Shown: positions 32,724 to 45,459, numbered from the stretch's first letter. The stretch is DNA of 64,000 nucleotides from Rhynchopus euleeides (GCA_963210315.1 OY723294.1:248001-312000); one strand, 5' to 3'. Notes: generated by a model not told the origin, from the letters alone. A program made the numbers and translations.

Positions 32724-34399
32724 TTACTCCAGGTGGGACGCGAAGTCCATCGGCAGCTCCTCGATGGTGGTGTTGTAGAACTCCTGTGCGTGGTTGTGGG
32801 TGGGGTGTGTGATGTAGGGATGTGGGTGTGTTGGAGGAGGCAGGCAGGCAGGCAGGCAGGGGAAGCAGGCAGAGGCAGGTTGGCAGTGGGGCATACCTGC
32901 AGCTCCTTGAGCAGCGGCACGTCCTTCGTGTTGACGAAGTTGATGGCAACACCCTTACGCCCGTAACGCCCAGAGCGACCGATACGGTGGAGGTAGTTCT
33001 CACGGTTGGCGGGCAGGTCGAAGTTGATCACGATGGACACGTGTTGCACGTCGATACCACGGGCCAGCAGGTCGGTCGAGATCAGCACACGCGACGAACC
33101 AGAGCGGAACACCTTCATCACCTTCTCACGCTCACCCTTCTGCATGTCGGCGTGCATGAAGGACACGGTGAACTCCTTCTCGTTCATCTTCTCCGCCAGC
33201 CAGTCGACCTTCCGGCGGGTGTTGCAGAAGATCACACTCTGCGCGATGGACACGGAGTCGTACAGGTCCATCAGCGTCTCCAGCTTGAACTCCTCCTCCA
33301 CGGCGACGTAGAACTGCTTGATACCCTCAAGCGTCAGCGCCTCCTTCTTCACCAGGATGCGCAGGGGGTCGCGCATGAACTTCTGCGTCAGGTCCAGCAC
33401 CTCCGGCGGCATCGTCGCCGAGAACAGGCACACCTGCACGTCCTTGGGCAGGAACTTGAAGATCTCGTAGATCTGCTCAGAGAACCCCTGCGAGAGCATC
33501 TCGTCAGCCTCGTCGAGGGCCAGCACCTGTGGTGTGTGGTATGGTGTGTTGTGGGAGTCTTCGGTCGGACATAGAAACAGCGCAAGACACAAACATATAG
33601 CGACCTATCACTTCACAGCGACAACTGCTCTGACGGATGTCCTTTTGTTTGTTGGTTGACGCTTCTACACATTCGACATACCTTCAGGCTGTCCGTCTTG
33701 AGCGCGCCACGCTTGATGACGTCGAACACACGCCCGGGGGTACCCACCGCCACCAGGACACCCTTCTGCAGCTTGGCCAGGTCGTCAGCGACACGCGTGC
33801 CACCTGTGGTTGGTGTGTGTTGGTGCGGTGGTGTGTTGGTGTGGAGGGCACAACACAAGACAACAAAACACAACAAGATGAACCACCCAGCACAGCAAAA
33901 CAGTGCCGTGACGGAACATACCGACGAAGGTGTGGCAGAACGGACCGTCGCACAGGTACTCGCCGATGGAGGAGATCACGCTCTCCGTCTGCGTGGCCAG
34001 CTCGCGCGTGGGCGACAGGATCAGACCCTGGCAGGCGCGGTTGGTCCAGTCCATGCGCTGCAGCAGACCGATCGTGAAGGCACCGGTCTTGCCGGTCCCG
34101 GACTGGGCCTGCGCGATCAGGTCACCACCCTTGATGAAGGGGATGATGGCACGCTGCTGGATGGCAGACGGCTTCTCGAACCTGTGTGGGTGGTTTTTTG
34201 TCGCATGCATCCCAAGGCAACACACAGAAACACATCACAGCTGTTGACGGCACGGCACATACCCGTAGGAGTAAATTCCGCGGAGCAGGTTGGTGTGCAG
34301 GGGCATCTCGTCGAACGACGGGACGACCTTGACATCCTCGGGCAGACGCTCGTCCTCGAACGAGTCGTGGTCACGGGGCTCGTGCTTGGCCTCGGACAT
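32724..34399 (-). CDS. eIF4A: eIF4A DEAD-box RNA helicase, copy C
   Basis: The exons are 34263-34399, 33922-34181, 33682-33803, 32897-33526 and 32724-32783. The protein equals copies A and B. Intron 3 (155 nt) is nearly identical to copy A's. Intron 4 (113 nt) differs slightly from A and B. The stop is TAA rather than TAG, and the 5' flank diverges immediately upstream of the ATG. A candidate acceptor AACACGCAG lies about 26 nt upstream. Several silent changes (for example in the YDSVS-to-KVDWL region) separate it from A and B. Confidence 0.95.
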
Positions 34400-36699
34400 G
34401 TTGTTGTTGTTGATGAGTGATAGCCTGCGTGTTGGTGGTGACAGGGAGTGTGGAGAAGAACAGCACCGCACTGATTAACAACTGCAATCGACCGCATCGA
34501 CGCCTCCAGATCCCACCCATAGTGCGTTCCGGTTGGGCCACCAGCCCTCCACCCAGACCACACGACCCTGGACATTTCATAAGAGTGTGGCCCCCACCAG
34601 CCAGACTGGGGATGACTGTCCGAAGACACACCTGGTCATGCGCATCCAGCAAGCACAACACTGAGAGGGGCATGAGAGGCACTAACACCGCGATACAAAC
34701 TGCGACAGATTGCTGCCCAGTCCGCATCTCGCAGGCAGCTCGCAGCTGCCGTCCACCGGCACCCACCGCCCTACCACCCCACCCCACCCCCACGACGACC
34801 GCCAGCCGCTGGTGCAAAATGACAGGGCATTTTTCCACCACCGCTACAGACCAGGGGGCCAAAATCGCCTCTTTCGCCCAACCCACCCACCACCCACCCA
34901 CCCACCCAACCCCCCACAGAAGGACACATAGAACCGAAGACAAAACGAAAACGCAACTGCGGATCGCCTGCGCATGCGGGCTGGGGGTTTGCCAAGCAGA
35001 GAAGCATCCAAGACCCCTGACCGGGTCGGGAGTCAACCGGGGCGACACTGCCACTCTGCCATACACGGCACGCCCCCACCCCATACACAGGCCTACAGAC
35101 CAACGTGTGATTGAGGTAAAACACAGACCTCCTCCATCCGTGGAGAGGTCGGCATCTGCAAAGCCTTCGAGGCCGGAAAGTATTGACCGCATTCTTGCCT
35201 GTGCAGGATGCGGTCCGTCCGCCTGGATCGTGGCATCGATACACACCGCTTTCTCGGGCTGAAGGAACAGTCGAGACGAAACGCAAGCAATGCGGAGCCG
35301 CTACCGCGAAGCCAAGGAAACAGGTTCAGATCCACCGACCCGCCCACCGGTTCTGCGATATTGAGAATGTTCTCTGCCCAAGAGAAGAGGCTGGGCCTCT
35401 GGGGGCTCGTACGGAAAGTGTTGAACGTGCATAATATGGACGTGTTATTTTCGCCTGTAATTCAGCAACACGCTGCGTCTCAACGTGCCACTAGGCACAC
35501 CCCTCCCCATGGCACCCGCCACCGTTTTCCCCTCCCGTCTCGTAGGAATATTTTCGGGCCGTCTGTACCAAAGAAAGGAGAACAAAGGAGGCAGTCTGCT
35601 GGGAGAGATGCATGCCTCGCCATTGCGTGCCATTGCCCCACAAAGGCGCTGCCCGCTACTGCCCGCTAGCTTATCCGGCAGCAGAGAGGGGAGGTCCTCT
35701 GCTGGGATCTTGGGGCAAGTCTGAACTGTTGCGATGGTGTTTCTATGCATCTGTGCCTCTGATGGAGGTCGGGTGCCGTGAGATACGCCCCACCCCGACA
35801 TTGAATTCGATTTTACCGACAAATAACGAAGCAACCACAAAGGAGGGTATCAAGGAACCCTTTGTATATGCTGGGGTGGGGGGAAACAGAAGGATCGTGT
35901 TAAGCGGCACGCACACAGGCGTCACACAGTCAGGCACGGCAAGACAGACGCAAAAAAAATCAACAGCGCCGACAGGCGCTCCACATGGCACGGAAGAAGA
36001 AACGAAAAAGATGAGACGGGTGCAGGAGAGGGGGGGGTGAAGGGCGACAGCCCTTCCCTTCTCCACCTTCACTCCCATTACAGGCAGTGTTCTGAAAACC
36101 GAGTGTCCCCTTCTTGGTGGGGTGTGTATGCGGGTTTGCTGGCACTGCTCGGCAAGAGAAGTGCCCACCCTGGTGGGCATCAAACGCCTTGCCCTCGCGG
36201 TCTGGATAGAAGCTACCCACGACCCACCCCGGCACAGCATGGTGCGGGCGGCCGCAGGGAGGGAATGGCTATCTTATGGTGAGCCCTTCGGCACAGTTAG
36301 CACCAAGTGGTGGTGACACCTCCATACGCACATCCCAACGACACACCACAGGGCCAGGCCCACAGGACCCCACAGTCTTTTTTGCCGTGGCTCTGGGAAA
36401 GGTTCTAGCAAAAGAAGACTGCGGAGCTGCGCCTCTCTTTGATTGTACGAAGCGGGGCAGGTTTGGAGAAGACAAGGCGCACTCCAGTGCAGAAAAAGGA
36501 GGGGGGCCTGGTGAGCCAGACCAGCTGTGCAAAGACACACACAGCACACACATGGGGTTTCTCGTCGCAGTGGCTACCGCACCGAGCACACATCTGCTCC
36601 TTCGATGCGATACACACTGCGCCCCACACCTGCCTGGCACTGTTTGACTCGGAGCGAGGGCACTGCACTGAGGAGCACCCCGAGTGGCATAGAGCGGGG
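34400..36699. other. Spacer, 2.3 kb
   Basis: It contains CCCACCCA tracts near 34880-34912. Frames up to about 290 codons on both strands overlap each other and show no domain. No gene is supported. Confidence 0.5.
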
Positions 36700-37446
36700 C
36701 TATTTCCGTGCGCCCTTGAGAATACCGGAGACCGCGCCTTTGATTGCCTGTGGTGGTGGTGGCGGTGGAGTATCGCAGTTGTTGTGGGAAACAGCAACAG
36801 CCTCAAGACCTCCAAGACATACCCCAAGGCCCTCCTGGGTGCGCTTCCTCGGCGAGAAGCTGCCGGACTGCGGGCGCGACTTGGCAGACTTCGACCTGCG
36901 CGGGGTCATGACCTCCTCCTTCTCGTTGTCGTCGTTCATGCTCTCAGCCTCGCGCCGCTTCAGCTGCATGATGATCTCCACCAGCCGGATGTTCTCCTTC
37001 TGCATCTGCGCCAGCTGGTCGGACTCCGTCAGCCCCGCTGCTGCCGCTATGTCACGCGCCTGCATATTGGCAATGGTCTCCCTGAGGTCCAGAATGTCCT
37101 CCTTCTTCCTGTCCAGCTCCGCCTTCAGGTCCTCAGACTCCGCACCTGGAAGGTCACGCGCCTCCTCGTCCTGCACCTGCCGCTCATCGATGTACTGCCG
37201 CACGATCCCTTCCAGATGCTGGTTGCGCTCAGATCCCCTCCGGAGCTCGTCCTGCAGCTCGGAGACCCGCTGCTCCTTCTCCGCCACTGTGCGCTCCCTC
37301 TCGCGCAGATCCGCTGTCTTCTGCTTCAGCTTGCTCATGTAAGCATCGCGACTGGCCCGCATGTCCTGCAGCTCACACTGCAGCTGCAGGCACTGTGCCC
37401 TCAGCACCTCGACATCACATGTCGTCGACTCCGCCGTCTCACACAT
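36700..37446 (-). CDS. Short coiled-coil protein with a 75-nt intron
   Basis: The exons are 36823-37446 and 36700-36747; the product is 223 residues. The body is coiled coil (LRAQCLQLQCELQDMRASRD; ERERTVAEKEQRVSELQDEL; KAELDRKKEDILDLRETIAN) with a basic tail (TPRRSKSAKSRPQSGSFSPRKR). The intron has donor GTATGTCTT and acceptor CACCACCACAG, is a multiple of three and has no stop, so an unspliced form would add 25 residues. Family not recognised; the tail resembles phosphorylatable cytoskeletal proteins. The start is the first Met of the conserved frame; acceptor candidates lie within 45 nt upstream. Confidence 0.7.
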   Translation of the reverse strand: MCETAESTTCDVEVLRAQCLQLQCELQDMRASRDAYMSKLKQKTADLRERERTVAEKEQRVSELQDELRRGSERNQHLEGIVRQYIDERQVQDEEARDLPGAESEDLKAELDRKKEDILDLRETIANMQARDIAAAAGLTESDQLAQMQKENIRLVEIIMQLKRREAESMNDDNEKEEVMTPRRSKSAKSRPQSGSFSPRKRTQEGLGVCLGGLEAVAVSHNNCDTPPPPPPQAIKGAVSGILKGARK

Positions 37447-38369
37447 CTTGACGGCGGCAGCAGAGGCCTTGGGTCCTATCGGCGATGTGAGCTCGGGGGA
37501 TGGGGGGTTGGGGAGTGGGGAGACCGCCACAACGATGCCACGATGCGTGAGAGAGAAGAGACCGGGGGGGTGGTGGTGGTGGTGGTCGGCGTGGGGGGGT
37601 GCCACGCCCACACGCACTCTGCCCCAAGGTCGGAAAGCACGGGTGGCCTGGTATGGGAGTGTGTGTGTGTTGATCACTTTTTAGGTGGGTTAACCCTGCA
37701 CGGGTCCTAGCCCACCCCAGTGTGGGTGTGGTGGTGTGCTGGGGACTGGGGCGGGGGGGAGGGAGTGAGGATGTGAACTTTAAAATATTGCTTGGATTGA
37801 ACGGCGTGTATGCAATGCGTCAATCGTGAGAGAATGGGGACCCAATCACACATCATCTGTAGGGGTTGCCATGCGAAAACAGGGTGGTTTCGTGATGGCT
37901 TGGCACCGGTGCAGAGAGAGAGAGGGGGGGGATCGTCGTGGGATGGAGGGTGTCACATAAAAGGGGGGGGGGATGAGTAGCGTCACCCGTCTCCCAGCAA
38001 CGCCATTAATGAGCACTTCAGTGTGTGGAGCACCTCCGGTGTCGTCTCCTGCTGTCTTCCCACCGCCTTCTGAGGTGTTCCGGAGTCCAGGTTGCAACAT
38101 CTGGCTGCAACATTTCCAGGGGGGTTTTGTTTTCTAAAATCTCGCCACGCATACAACCTGGCATCTGCTGCAGCAAATTGCCAAAAGAAAGAAAAGGGGT
38201 GTTGGAAAGTTTGTCGAAGAATAGAAGGCCAACAGCAAGCTCCCAGCCACGCAAGCACTGGCCAAGAGCAAGCAGCACGCCCACCGTCGCCACTGTCTCT
38301 TTAGCCTCGCTCGGAGGGAGGGCAGAGTGTCGCTTGATGGGTTGACGTGCAATGCCGTGTATACGCTTC
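37447..38369. other. Spacer flanking the large composite element
   Basis: It contains a (GGT)n tract near 37571-37590 and G-runs near 37965. No gene is supported. Confidence 0.5.
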
Positions 38370-38710
38370 ATAGATGGCAGAATATTAATTTTTGTAATTT
38401 TTAATTTTTGCTATCCGAAAAGTTAATTTTTTGAAAAATTAATTTTAATTACACGGTGGCAGGCGTGTATCTATTTCACGGAATGAAAATAGGAATTTGG
38501 GGAAAAAATATTTTTTTGCACTTTTTTCTTTTGGATTTTATTGTGACCCTACTTGGTATTGGCAGAAAAATTTTATGTTCCCGGTCTTGGATGTGCTCAA
38601 ACATTCAAAAGAACACATTTTCCGGATGCAAAAAATTTTTGCACCTGGGGGTGGAGAGGGGGGTCGGAGGGCGGTGGTGTGAGAGGCTTGCTCTCGAGCT
38701 CAAACCAACA

Positions 38711-38905
38711 GATGTTCACTACCGTGGCCTCCGGCGGCTGGGGGGCTCCGCCCCCCAGACCCCCCCATGCGACCTGTGCTATGATTATAGCCGCTATCTG
38801 TCAGTTGTGTTGTACTTGAGCGTATGCGACTATGGAGCCAGGCCAACAGACGTTCGCTACCGTGGCCTCCGGCGGCTGGGGGGCTCCGCCCCCCAGACCC
38901 CCCTG
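38711..38905. repeat. Tandem copies of a GC-rich hairpin repeat
   Basis: GTTCACTACCGTGGCCTCCG followed by GCGGCTGGGGGGCTCCGCCC occurs at about 38714 and again at about 38851, separated by about 135 bp. The GGGGGGCTCCGCCCCCC core is a hairpin. An inverted copy is at 61764-61815. Confidence 0.8.
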
Positions 38906-39681
38906 TGGCTTGTGCCTGGTCTTGGAGCCAAGTCCTTGCGCGTACGGGGCTGTGGCATATCGGTTCCAGCACCCTCGGCTGGGCCCGAGCACTGATCTCT
39001 AAGAGACGAACCACCTTGCGAATGCGATCGGGTTTGTGGGCTTGCGGCCATGACATCTCGAAAGGGTCGTCGTGGGCCCGTGATCATGTTTCGGGTTCGA
39101 CTTGGTGGGCATCCGTGGCGAGGAACCACGTGTATGTGTGCGAGGAAGCAAGGAGATACCACACCAGGAGCCACACAGCACCAGGTCGACCTGGATCTGG
39201 TCGAGCTCAGGGGGAAGGAATCACAGTCACCAAAGTGATGTCACCACCGCCGGCCTCAACCACCAAACTGCAACCGCAGAGGTTTCGCTATTCTCACAAG
39301 GGAAGGCGCCCTGGGATGCAGCAGTGATTTGTGTGCAGCACCAAGAGGCACTGACCGCCTTGAACAGAGAGGTAGTGTACAGGTGGCGAGCAGTGGGAGG
39401 GCGTGCTGTGTCCTTCCACTTCCCCATCTACCTCCATTCGTTCACCGTTGTTGATAGCGATTTTTTCGCCATTTTTTCGAATCGTATGCATCGGTCAGGC
39501 AGAGTGAATCAAAATAGCGCAAAAATCACACCAAAATCTGTGTCTGAGGCACAGAAATCGTGCAAAAAAGCACCCAAAAAAAGTGCAAAAAAACCAAAAT
39601 AGGATTTCGAAAATCGGCCAAAATACCCCCAAAATAGAGCCACACCTGCACGGTGGACTCCAGCGGGGGTAGGGTAACCCT

Positions 39682-39836
39682 TTTCGGGAGTCTCAACTAG
39701 CGGGAGTCTCGGACTCCCGCTAGCGGGAGTCTTTAGCCTAAATTAGCTGGAAAATAGACTCCCGCTAGCGGGAGTCTCCAGTACATACTGCAGAAAAAGA
39801 CACCCTCTCAGACTCCCGCTCCCAGACTCCCGCTAG
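39682..39836. repeat. Clustered perfect palindromes
   Basis: The 20-bp palindrome GACTCCCGCTAGCGGGAGTC is present intact at 39712-39731 and 39757-39776. Half or partial copies flank it (39685-39710 and 39811-39835). Confidence 0.9.
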
Positions 39837-39890
39837 GGTGGCTGGAGTCCACCGTGTAATTTCCGGAATTAATTTTTCAAAAAATTAATT

Positions 39891-40867
39891 CCGGAAATTA
39901 ATTGCAGTTAATCGCCCCTCCCCAGCTATGCAAGGTGAAAAGTGGGAAAAATCGGGCAGTTCGATAGGCCACGGTCCGGGATGCAGACAGGGGATGAGCT
40001 TGGCACAGCCTCTCAAATTCGAAATTTTCTCATGGTGTGCGAATGTGTTCAGAGTAACGGAAAATGCCCAAATTTTCGTGTATCGAAAGAGTTGGCGAGC
40101 AATTCGTCCTTCTGTTCAATTCGACCCAAAACTGCCACCAGCCATTTTCTAAGGGCTTCTGGGTGGGTTCTGCTGACCAGAAAAATCGCTAAAAGATGGC
40201 CAGAAACCCCCAAAAACCACCCAGAAATGGCCAGAAATCGGTGTTTGGTCACATTTTTCACCCAGGAACACGTTTTTGGGCCTCTGTGAAAATTTCGATT
40301 TTTTGACATTTTTCGCGATTTTCTACAACTACTCGCCCACGCAAAAACCGTTTTTTAGCAGGGAAATGCACAAAATCAACGAATTGGGCCGTTTGAACCC
40401 CTTTCGTGCACTTTTTGGTCCCAGAAGGGGGTATCTGGGGTGTTGGGGTCCCCCTACGACTTGTCCGTTTTTGTGTTCAAAGGGGGGTGTCGATTTTTTC
40501 CGTTTTTTTCCGTTTTTTCCTTTTTTTTCGTTTTTTCCGCCTGTGGGCGCTGGCTGCGACTTGGTCAAAAATCGACGAAAAAAATCCGGAAAAAAAACAG
40601 AAAACGAAAAAACGGAAAATCCCAAAATCGACACCCTGATTTTCCGTTTTTTTCCGTTTTTTTCCCAGCACCAGAAACAGGCAGGGTTGTCGTAAGACCG
40701 GCGTGCCAAGAGGGAGGTGCTCGCATTTTTTTTTTGGGGGGTCCAGAATGGGTCGTTTTTGGACATTTGAGCCCACTGCGAGCAGTGCCGGGTCCCGGAA
40801 ACGCTGTTTCAAACGCTCAAAAGGGGAGGCGGTGGGCACCAGAACCCAGTAAATTTACCACAAATGG
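39891..40867. other. A/T-tract-rich interior of the composite element
   Basis: It is dominated by CGTTTTTTTCC and GGAAAAAAAC-type tracts (40495-40665) that can pair with one another. TCGACACCC motifs recur at 40487, 40629 and 45138. Frames here are composed of homopolymer and are not credited. Confidence 0.55.
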
Positions 40868-43800
40868 TCCCACCCACAAACGGGTTACCCCCTGCCTCTA
40901 GGGGTTCCCCCCACCCACAAACGGGTTACCCCCTACCTCTAGGGGTTCCCCCCACCCACAAATGGGATACCCCCTACCTCTAGGGGTTCCCCCCAGCCAC
41001 AAATGGGTTACCCCCTGCCTCTAGGGGTTCCCCCCACCCACAAACGGGTTACCCCCTACCTCTAGGGGTTCCCCCCACCCACAAACGGGTTACCCCCTAC
41101 CTCTAGGGGTTCCCCCCACCCACAAATGGGATACCCCCTACCTCTAGGGGTTCCCCCCAGCCACAAATGGGTTACCCCCTGCCTCTAGGGGTTCCCCCCA
41201 CCCACAAACGGGTTACCCCCTACCTCTAGGGGTTCCCCCCACCCACAAACGGGTTACCCCCTACCTCTAGGGGTTCCCCCCACCCACAAATGGGATACCC
41301 CCTACCTCTAGGGGTTCCCCCCAGCCACAAATGGGTTACCCCCTACCTCTAGGGGTTCCCCCCAGCCACAAATGGGTTACCCCCTACCTCTAGGGGTTCC
41401 CCCCAGCCACAAACGGGTTACCCCCTACCTCTAGGGGTTCCCCCCACCCACAAATGGGTTACCCCCTACCTCTAGGGGTTCCCCCCACCCAGAAACGGGT
41501 TACCCCCTACCTCTAGGGGTTCCCCCCAGCCACAAATGGGTTACCCCCTACCTCTAGGGGTTCCCCCCAGCCACAAATGGGTTACCCCCTACCTCTAGGG
41601 GTTCCCCCCAGCCACAAACGGGTTACCCCCTACCTCTAGGGGTTCCCCCCACCCACAAATGGGTTACCCCCTACCTCTAGGGGTTCCCCCCACCCAGAAA
41701 CGGGTTACCCCCTACCTCTAGGGGTTCCCCCCACCCACAAATGGGTTACCCCCTGCCTCTAGGGGTTCCCCCCACCCACAAACGGGTTACCCCCTACCAC
41801 TAGGGGTTCCCCCCACCCACAAATGGGTTACCCCCTACCTCTAGGGGTTCCCCCCAGCCACAAATGGGTTACCCCCTGCCTCTAGGGGTTCCCCCCACCC
41901 ACAAACGGGTTACCCCCTACCTCTAGGGGTTCCCCCCAGCCACAAATGGGTTACCCCCTACCTCTAGGGGTTCCCCCCACCCACAAATGGGTTACCCCCT
42001 GCCTCTAGGGGTTCCCCCCACCCACAAACGGGTTACCCCCTACCTCTAGGGGTTCCCCCCACCCACAAATGGGTTACCCCCTACCTCTAGGGGTTCCCCC
42101 CAGCCACAAATGGGTTACCCCCTACCTCTAGGGGTTCCCCCCACCCACAAACGGGTTACCCCCTGCCTCTAGGGGTTCCCCCCAGCCACAAATGTCTTAC
42201 CCCTTGCCTCTAGGGGTTCCCCCCAGCCACAAATGGGTTACCCCCTGCCTCTAGGGGTTCCCCCCACCCACAAATAGGTTGCCCCCTACCTCTAGAGGTT
42301 CCCCCCAGCCACTAATGGGTTGCCCCCGACCTCTAGAGGTTCCCCCCAGCCACCAATGGGTTGCCCCCTACCTCTAGAGGTTCCCCCCAGCCACTAATGG
42401 GTTGCCACCTACCTCTAGAGGTTCCCCCCAGCCACCAATAGGTTGCCCCCTACCTCTAGAGGTTCCCCCCAGCCACCAATGGGTTGCCACATACCTCTAG
42501 AGGTTCCCCCCAGCCACCAATGGGTTGCCACCTACCTCTAGAGGTTCCCCCCAGCCACCAATAGGTTGCCCCCTACCTCTAGAGGTTCCCCCCAGCCACT
42601 AATGGGTTGCCCCCTACCTCTAGGGGTTCCCCCCAGCCACTAATGGGTTGCCACCTACCTCTAGAGGTTCCCCCCAGCCACCAATGGGTTGCCACCTACC
42701 TCTAGAGGTTCCCCCCAGTCACTAATGGGTTGCCACCTACCTCTAGAGGTTCCCCCCAGCCACCAATAGGTTGCCCCCTACCTCTAGAGGTTCCCCCCAG
42801 CCACCAATGGGTTGCCACCTACCTCTAGAGGTTCCCCCCAGCCACCAATAGGTTGCCCCCTACCTCTAGAGGTTCCCCCCAGCCACTAATGGGTTGCCCC
42901 CTACCTCTAGGGGTTCCCCCCAGCCACTAATGGGTTGCCACCTACCTCTAGAGGTTCCCCCCAGCCACCAATGGGTTGCCACCTACCTCTAGAGGTTCCC
43001 CCCAGTCACTAATGGGTTGCCACCTACCTCTAGAGGTTCCCCCCAGCCACCAATAGGTTGCCCCCTACCTCTAGAGGTTCCCCCCAGCCACCAATGGGTT
43101 GCCACATACCTCTAGAGGTTCCCCCCAGCCACTAATGGGTTGCCACCTACCTCTAGAGGTTCCCCCCAGCCACCAATAGGTTGCCCCCTACCTCTAGAGG
43201 TTCCCCCCAGCCACCAATGGGTTGCCACCTACCTCTAGAGGTTCCCCCCAGCCACCAATAGGTTGCCCCCTACCTCTAGAGGTTCCCCCCAGCCACCAAT
43301 GGGTTGCCACCTACCTCTAGAGGTTCCCCCCAGCCACCAATAGGTTGCCCCCTACCTCTAGAGGTTCCCCCCAGCCACCAATGGGTTGCCACCTACCTCT
43401 AGAGGTTCCCCCCAGCCACCAATAGGTTGCCCCCTACCTCTAGAGGTTCCCCCCAGCCACCAATGGGTTGCCACCTACCTCTAGAGGTTCCCCCCAGCCA
43501 CCAATAGGTTGCCCCCTACCTCTAGAGGTTCCCCCCAGCCACTAATGGGTTGCCCCCTACCTCTAGGGGTTCCCCCCAGCCACTAATGGGTTGCCACCTA
43601 CCTCTAGAGGTTCCCCCCAGCCACCAATGGGTTGCCACCTACCTCTAGAGGTTCCCCCCAGTCACTAATGGGTTGCCACCTACCTCTAGAGGTTCCCCCC
43701 AGCCACCAATAGGTTGCCCCCTACCTCTAGAGGTTCCCCCCAGCCACCAATGGGTTGCCACCTACCTCTAGAGGTTCCCCCCAGCCACCAATAGGTTGCC

Positions 43801-44735
43801 CCCTACCTCTAGAGGTTCCCCCCAGCCACTAATGGGTTGCCCCCTACCTCTAGGGGTTCCCCCCAGCCACTAATGGGTTGCCACCTACCTCTAGAGGTTC
43901 CCCCCAGTCACTAATGGGTTGCCACCTACCTCTAGAGGTTCCCCCCAGCCACCAATAGGTTGCCCCCTACCTCTAGAGGTTCCCCCCAGCCACCAATGGG
44001 TTGCCACCTACCTCTAGAGGTTCCCCCCAGTCACTAATGGGTTGCCACCTACCTCTAGAGGTTCCCCCCAGTCACTAATGGGTTGCCACCTACCTCTAGA
44101 GGTTCCCCCCAGCCACCAATAGGTTGCCCCCTACCTCTAGAGGTTCCCCCCAGCCACCAATGGGTTGCCACCTACCTCTAGAGGTTCCCCCCAGTCACTA
44201 ATGGGTTGCCACCTACCTCTAGAGGTTCCCCCCAGTCACTAATGGGTTGCCACCTACCTCTAGAGGTTCCCCCCAGCCACTAATGGGTTGCCACCTACCT
44301 CTAGAGGTTCCCCCCAGCCACCAATGGGTTGCCACCTACCTCTAGAGGTTCCCCCCAGTCACTAATCGGTTGCCACCTACCTCTAGAGGTTCCCCCCAGC
44401 CACCAATAGGTTGCCCCCTACCTCTAGAGGTTCCCCCCAGCCACCAATGGGTTGCCACCTACCTCTAGAGGTTCCCCCCAGCCACCAATAGGTTGCCCCC
44501 TACCTCTAGAGGTTCCCCCCAGCCACCAATGGGTTGCCACCTACCTCTAGAGGTTCCCCCCAGCCACCAATAGGTTGCCCCCTACCTCTAGAGGTTCCCC
44601 CCAGCCACTAATGGGTTGCCCCCTACCTCTAGGGGTTCCCCCCAGCCACTAATGGGTTGCCACCTACCTCTAGAGGTTCCCCCCAGCCACTAATGGGTTG
44701 CCCCCTACCTCTAGAGGTTCCCCCCAGCCACCCCC
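40868..44735. repeat. 41-bp minisatellite array, about 94 copies
   Basis: The monomer is 41 bp, including GGGTTACCCCCTACCTCTAG and GGGTTCCCCCC. Two subfamilies meet near 42260: the left has CACAAACGGGTTACC with CTCTAGGGG, and the right has CACCAATGGGTTGCC with CTCTAGAGG. The left third shows a 4-monomer (164-bp) higher-order unit repeated about three times (40870-41340). The right part shows recurring 7-monomer (287-bp) blocks (for example near 42555 and 42842, and near 43501 and 43788). It ends in a C-run at about 44734-44752. Not coding. Confidence 0.97.
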
Positions 44736-45167
44736 GCCCCCCCCCCCCCCCCCATGACTTCATCCCGTCCCCACCCAAAGCTCAAGCTTCCTGGACACGC
44801 TCGTTTGAGCAATCTGGAATCTGTAGAAGGCTCGCCGTGTAGGCGGCCTTGGCTATTTTGCCGGCTTGCTGGTCTGCGGCCCAGGATGCGCCTGCAGCGC
44901 CGTGTTGTCCCACGTTCTTGAGGCACGAAGCTTGAGGATTCTCTGGCAGATATGTTCACGATGTCATTCACGTCTCAACGGGTTCTTCGGGTGTCCCATT
45001 CAAAAAAACACCCGAAAAATATGACGACTTTGCTAAACTGGACCCAACTCCCCATACTCTTTTTTTTGCCATTTTTCAGCATTTTCCCCCGATTTTTCGG
45101 TTTTTTTTTTTGAAAAAATTTATTTTTTGTCCAGAATCGACACCCCCCAAAGGGCCAAAAATGGCCA
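44736..45167. other. Unique segment between the satellites
   Basis: After the C-run there are about 250 bp of mixed-composition sequence and then A/T tracts and a TCGACACCCCCC motif. No gene is seen. Confidence 0.5.
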
Positions 45168-45260
45168 ATTTTCCAAAATTAACTTTTTAATTTCCAAAAA
45201 TTAAAAATTAATTTTTGATTATTCGCCGGAACTAGGCCAAATGAGGTCAGCTCCTGTGAC

Positions 45261-45350
45261 GCTAAGTGACACTAAGTGACGGTAAGTGACCGTAAGTGTT
45301 GGTAAGTGACTGTAAGTGACGTTAAGTGACACTAAGTGACGGTAAATGAC
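45261..45350. repeat. 10-bp TAAGTGAC array, left
   Basis: Nine consecutive 10-bp units of the form NNTAAGTGAC with no length variation. Confidence 0.95.
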
Positions 45351-45459
45351 GCCAAAAATCCTGAATGCACACGCCTGGAGGGGGCTTGCAGGAGGTCCTC
45401 ACGTCTCGGGCCCCAGTGCGTTCCTTTGACTCCGTGCTGCCTGTAGTGGGGTAACTTGG

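Larger units (their letters stand above)
38417..39890. mobile_element. Nested TIR unit 1
   Basis: The ends are inverted copies of AATTACACGGTGG (38447-38459 versus 39849-39861), extended outward by AT-rich palindromic sequence (GAAAAATTAATTTT and its complement). The interior carries the GGCGGCTGGGGGGC repeat twice and the GACTCCCGC palindromes. There is no plausible coding frame. Confidence 0.6.
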
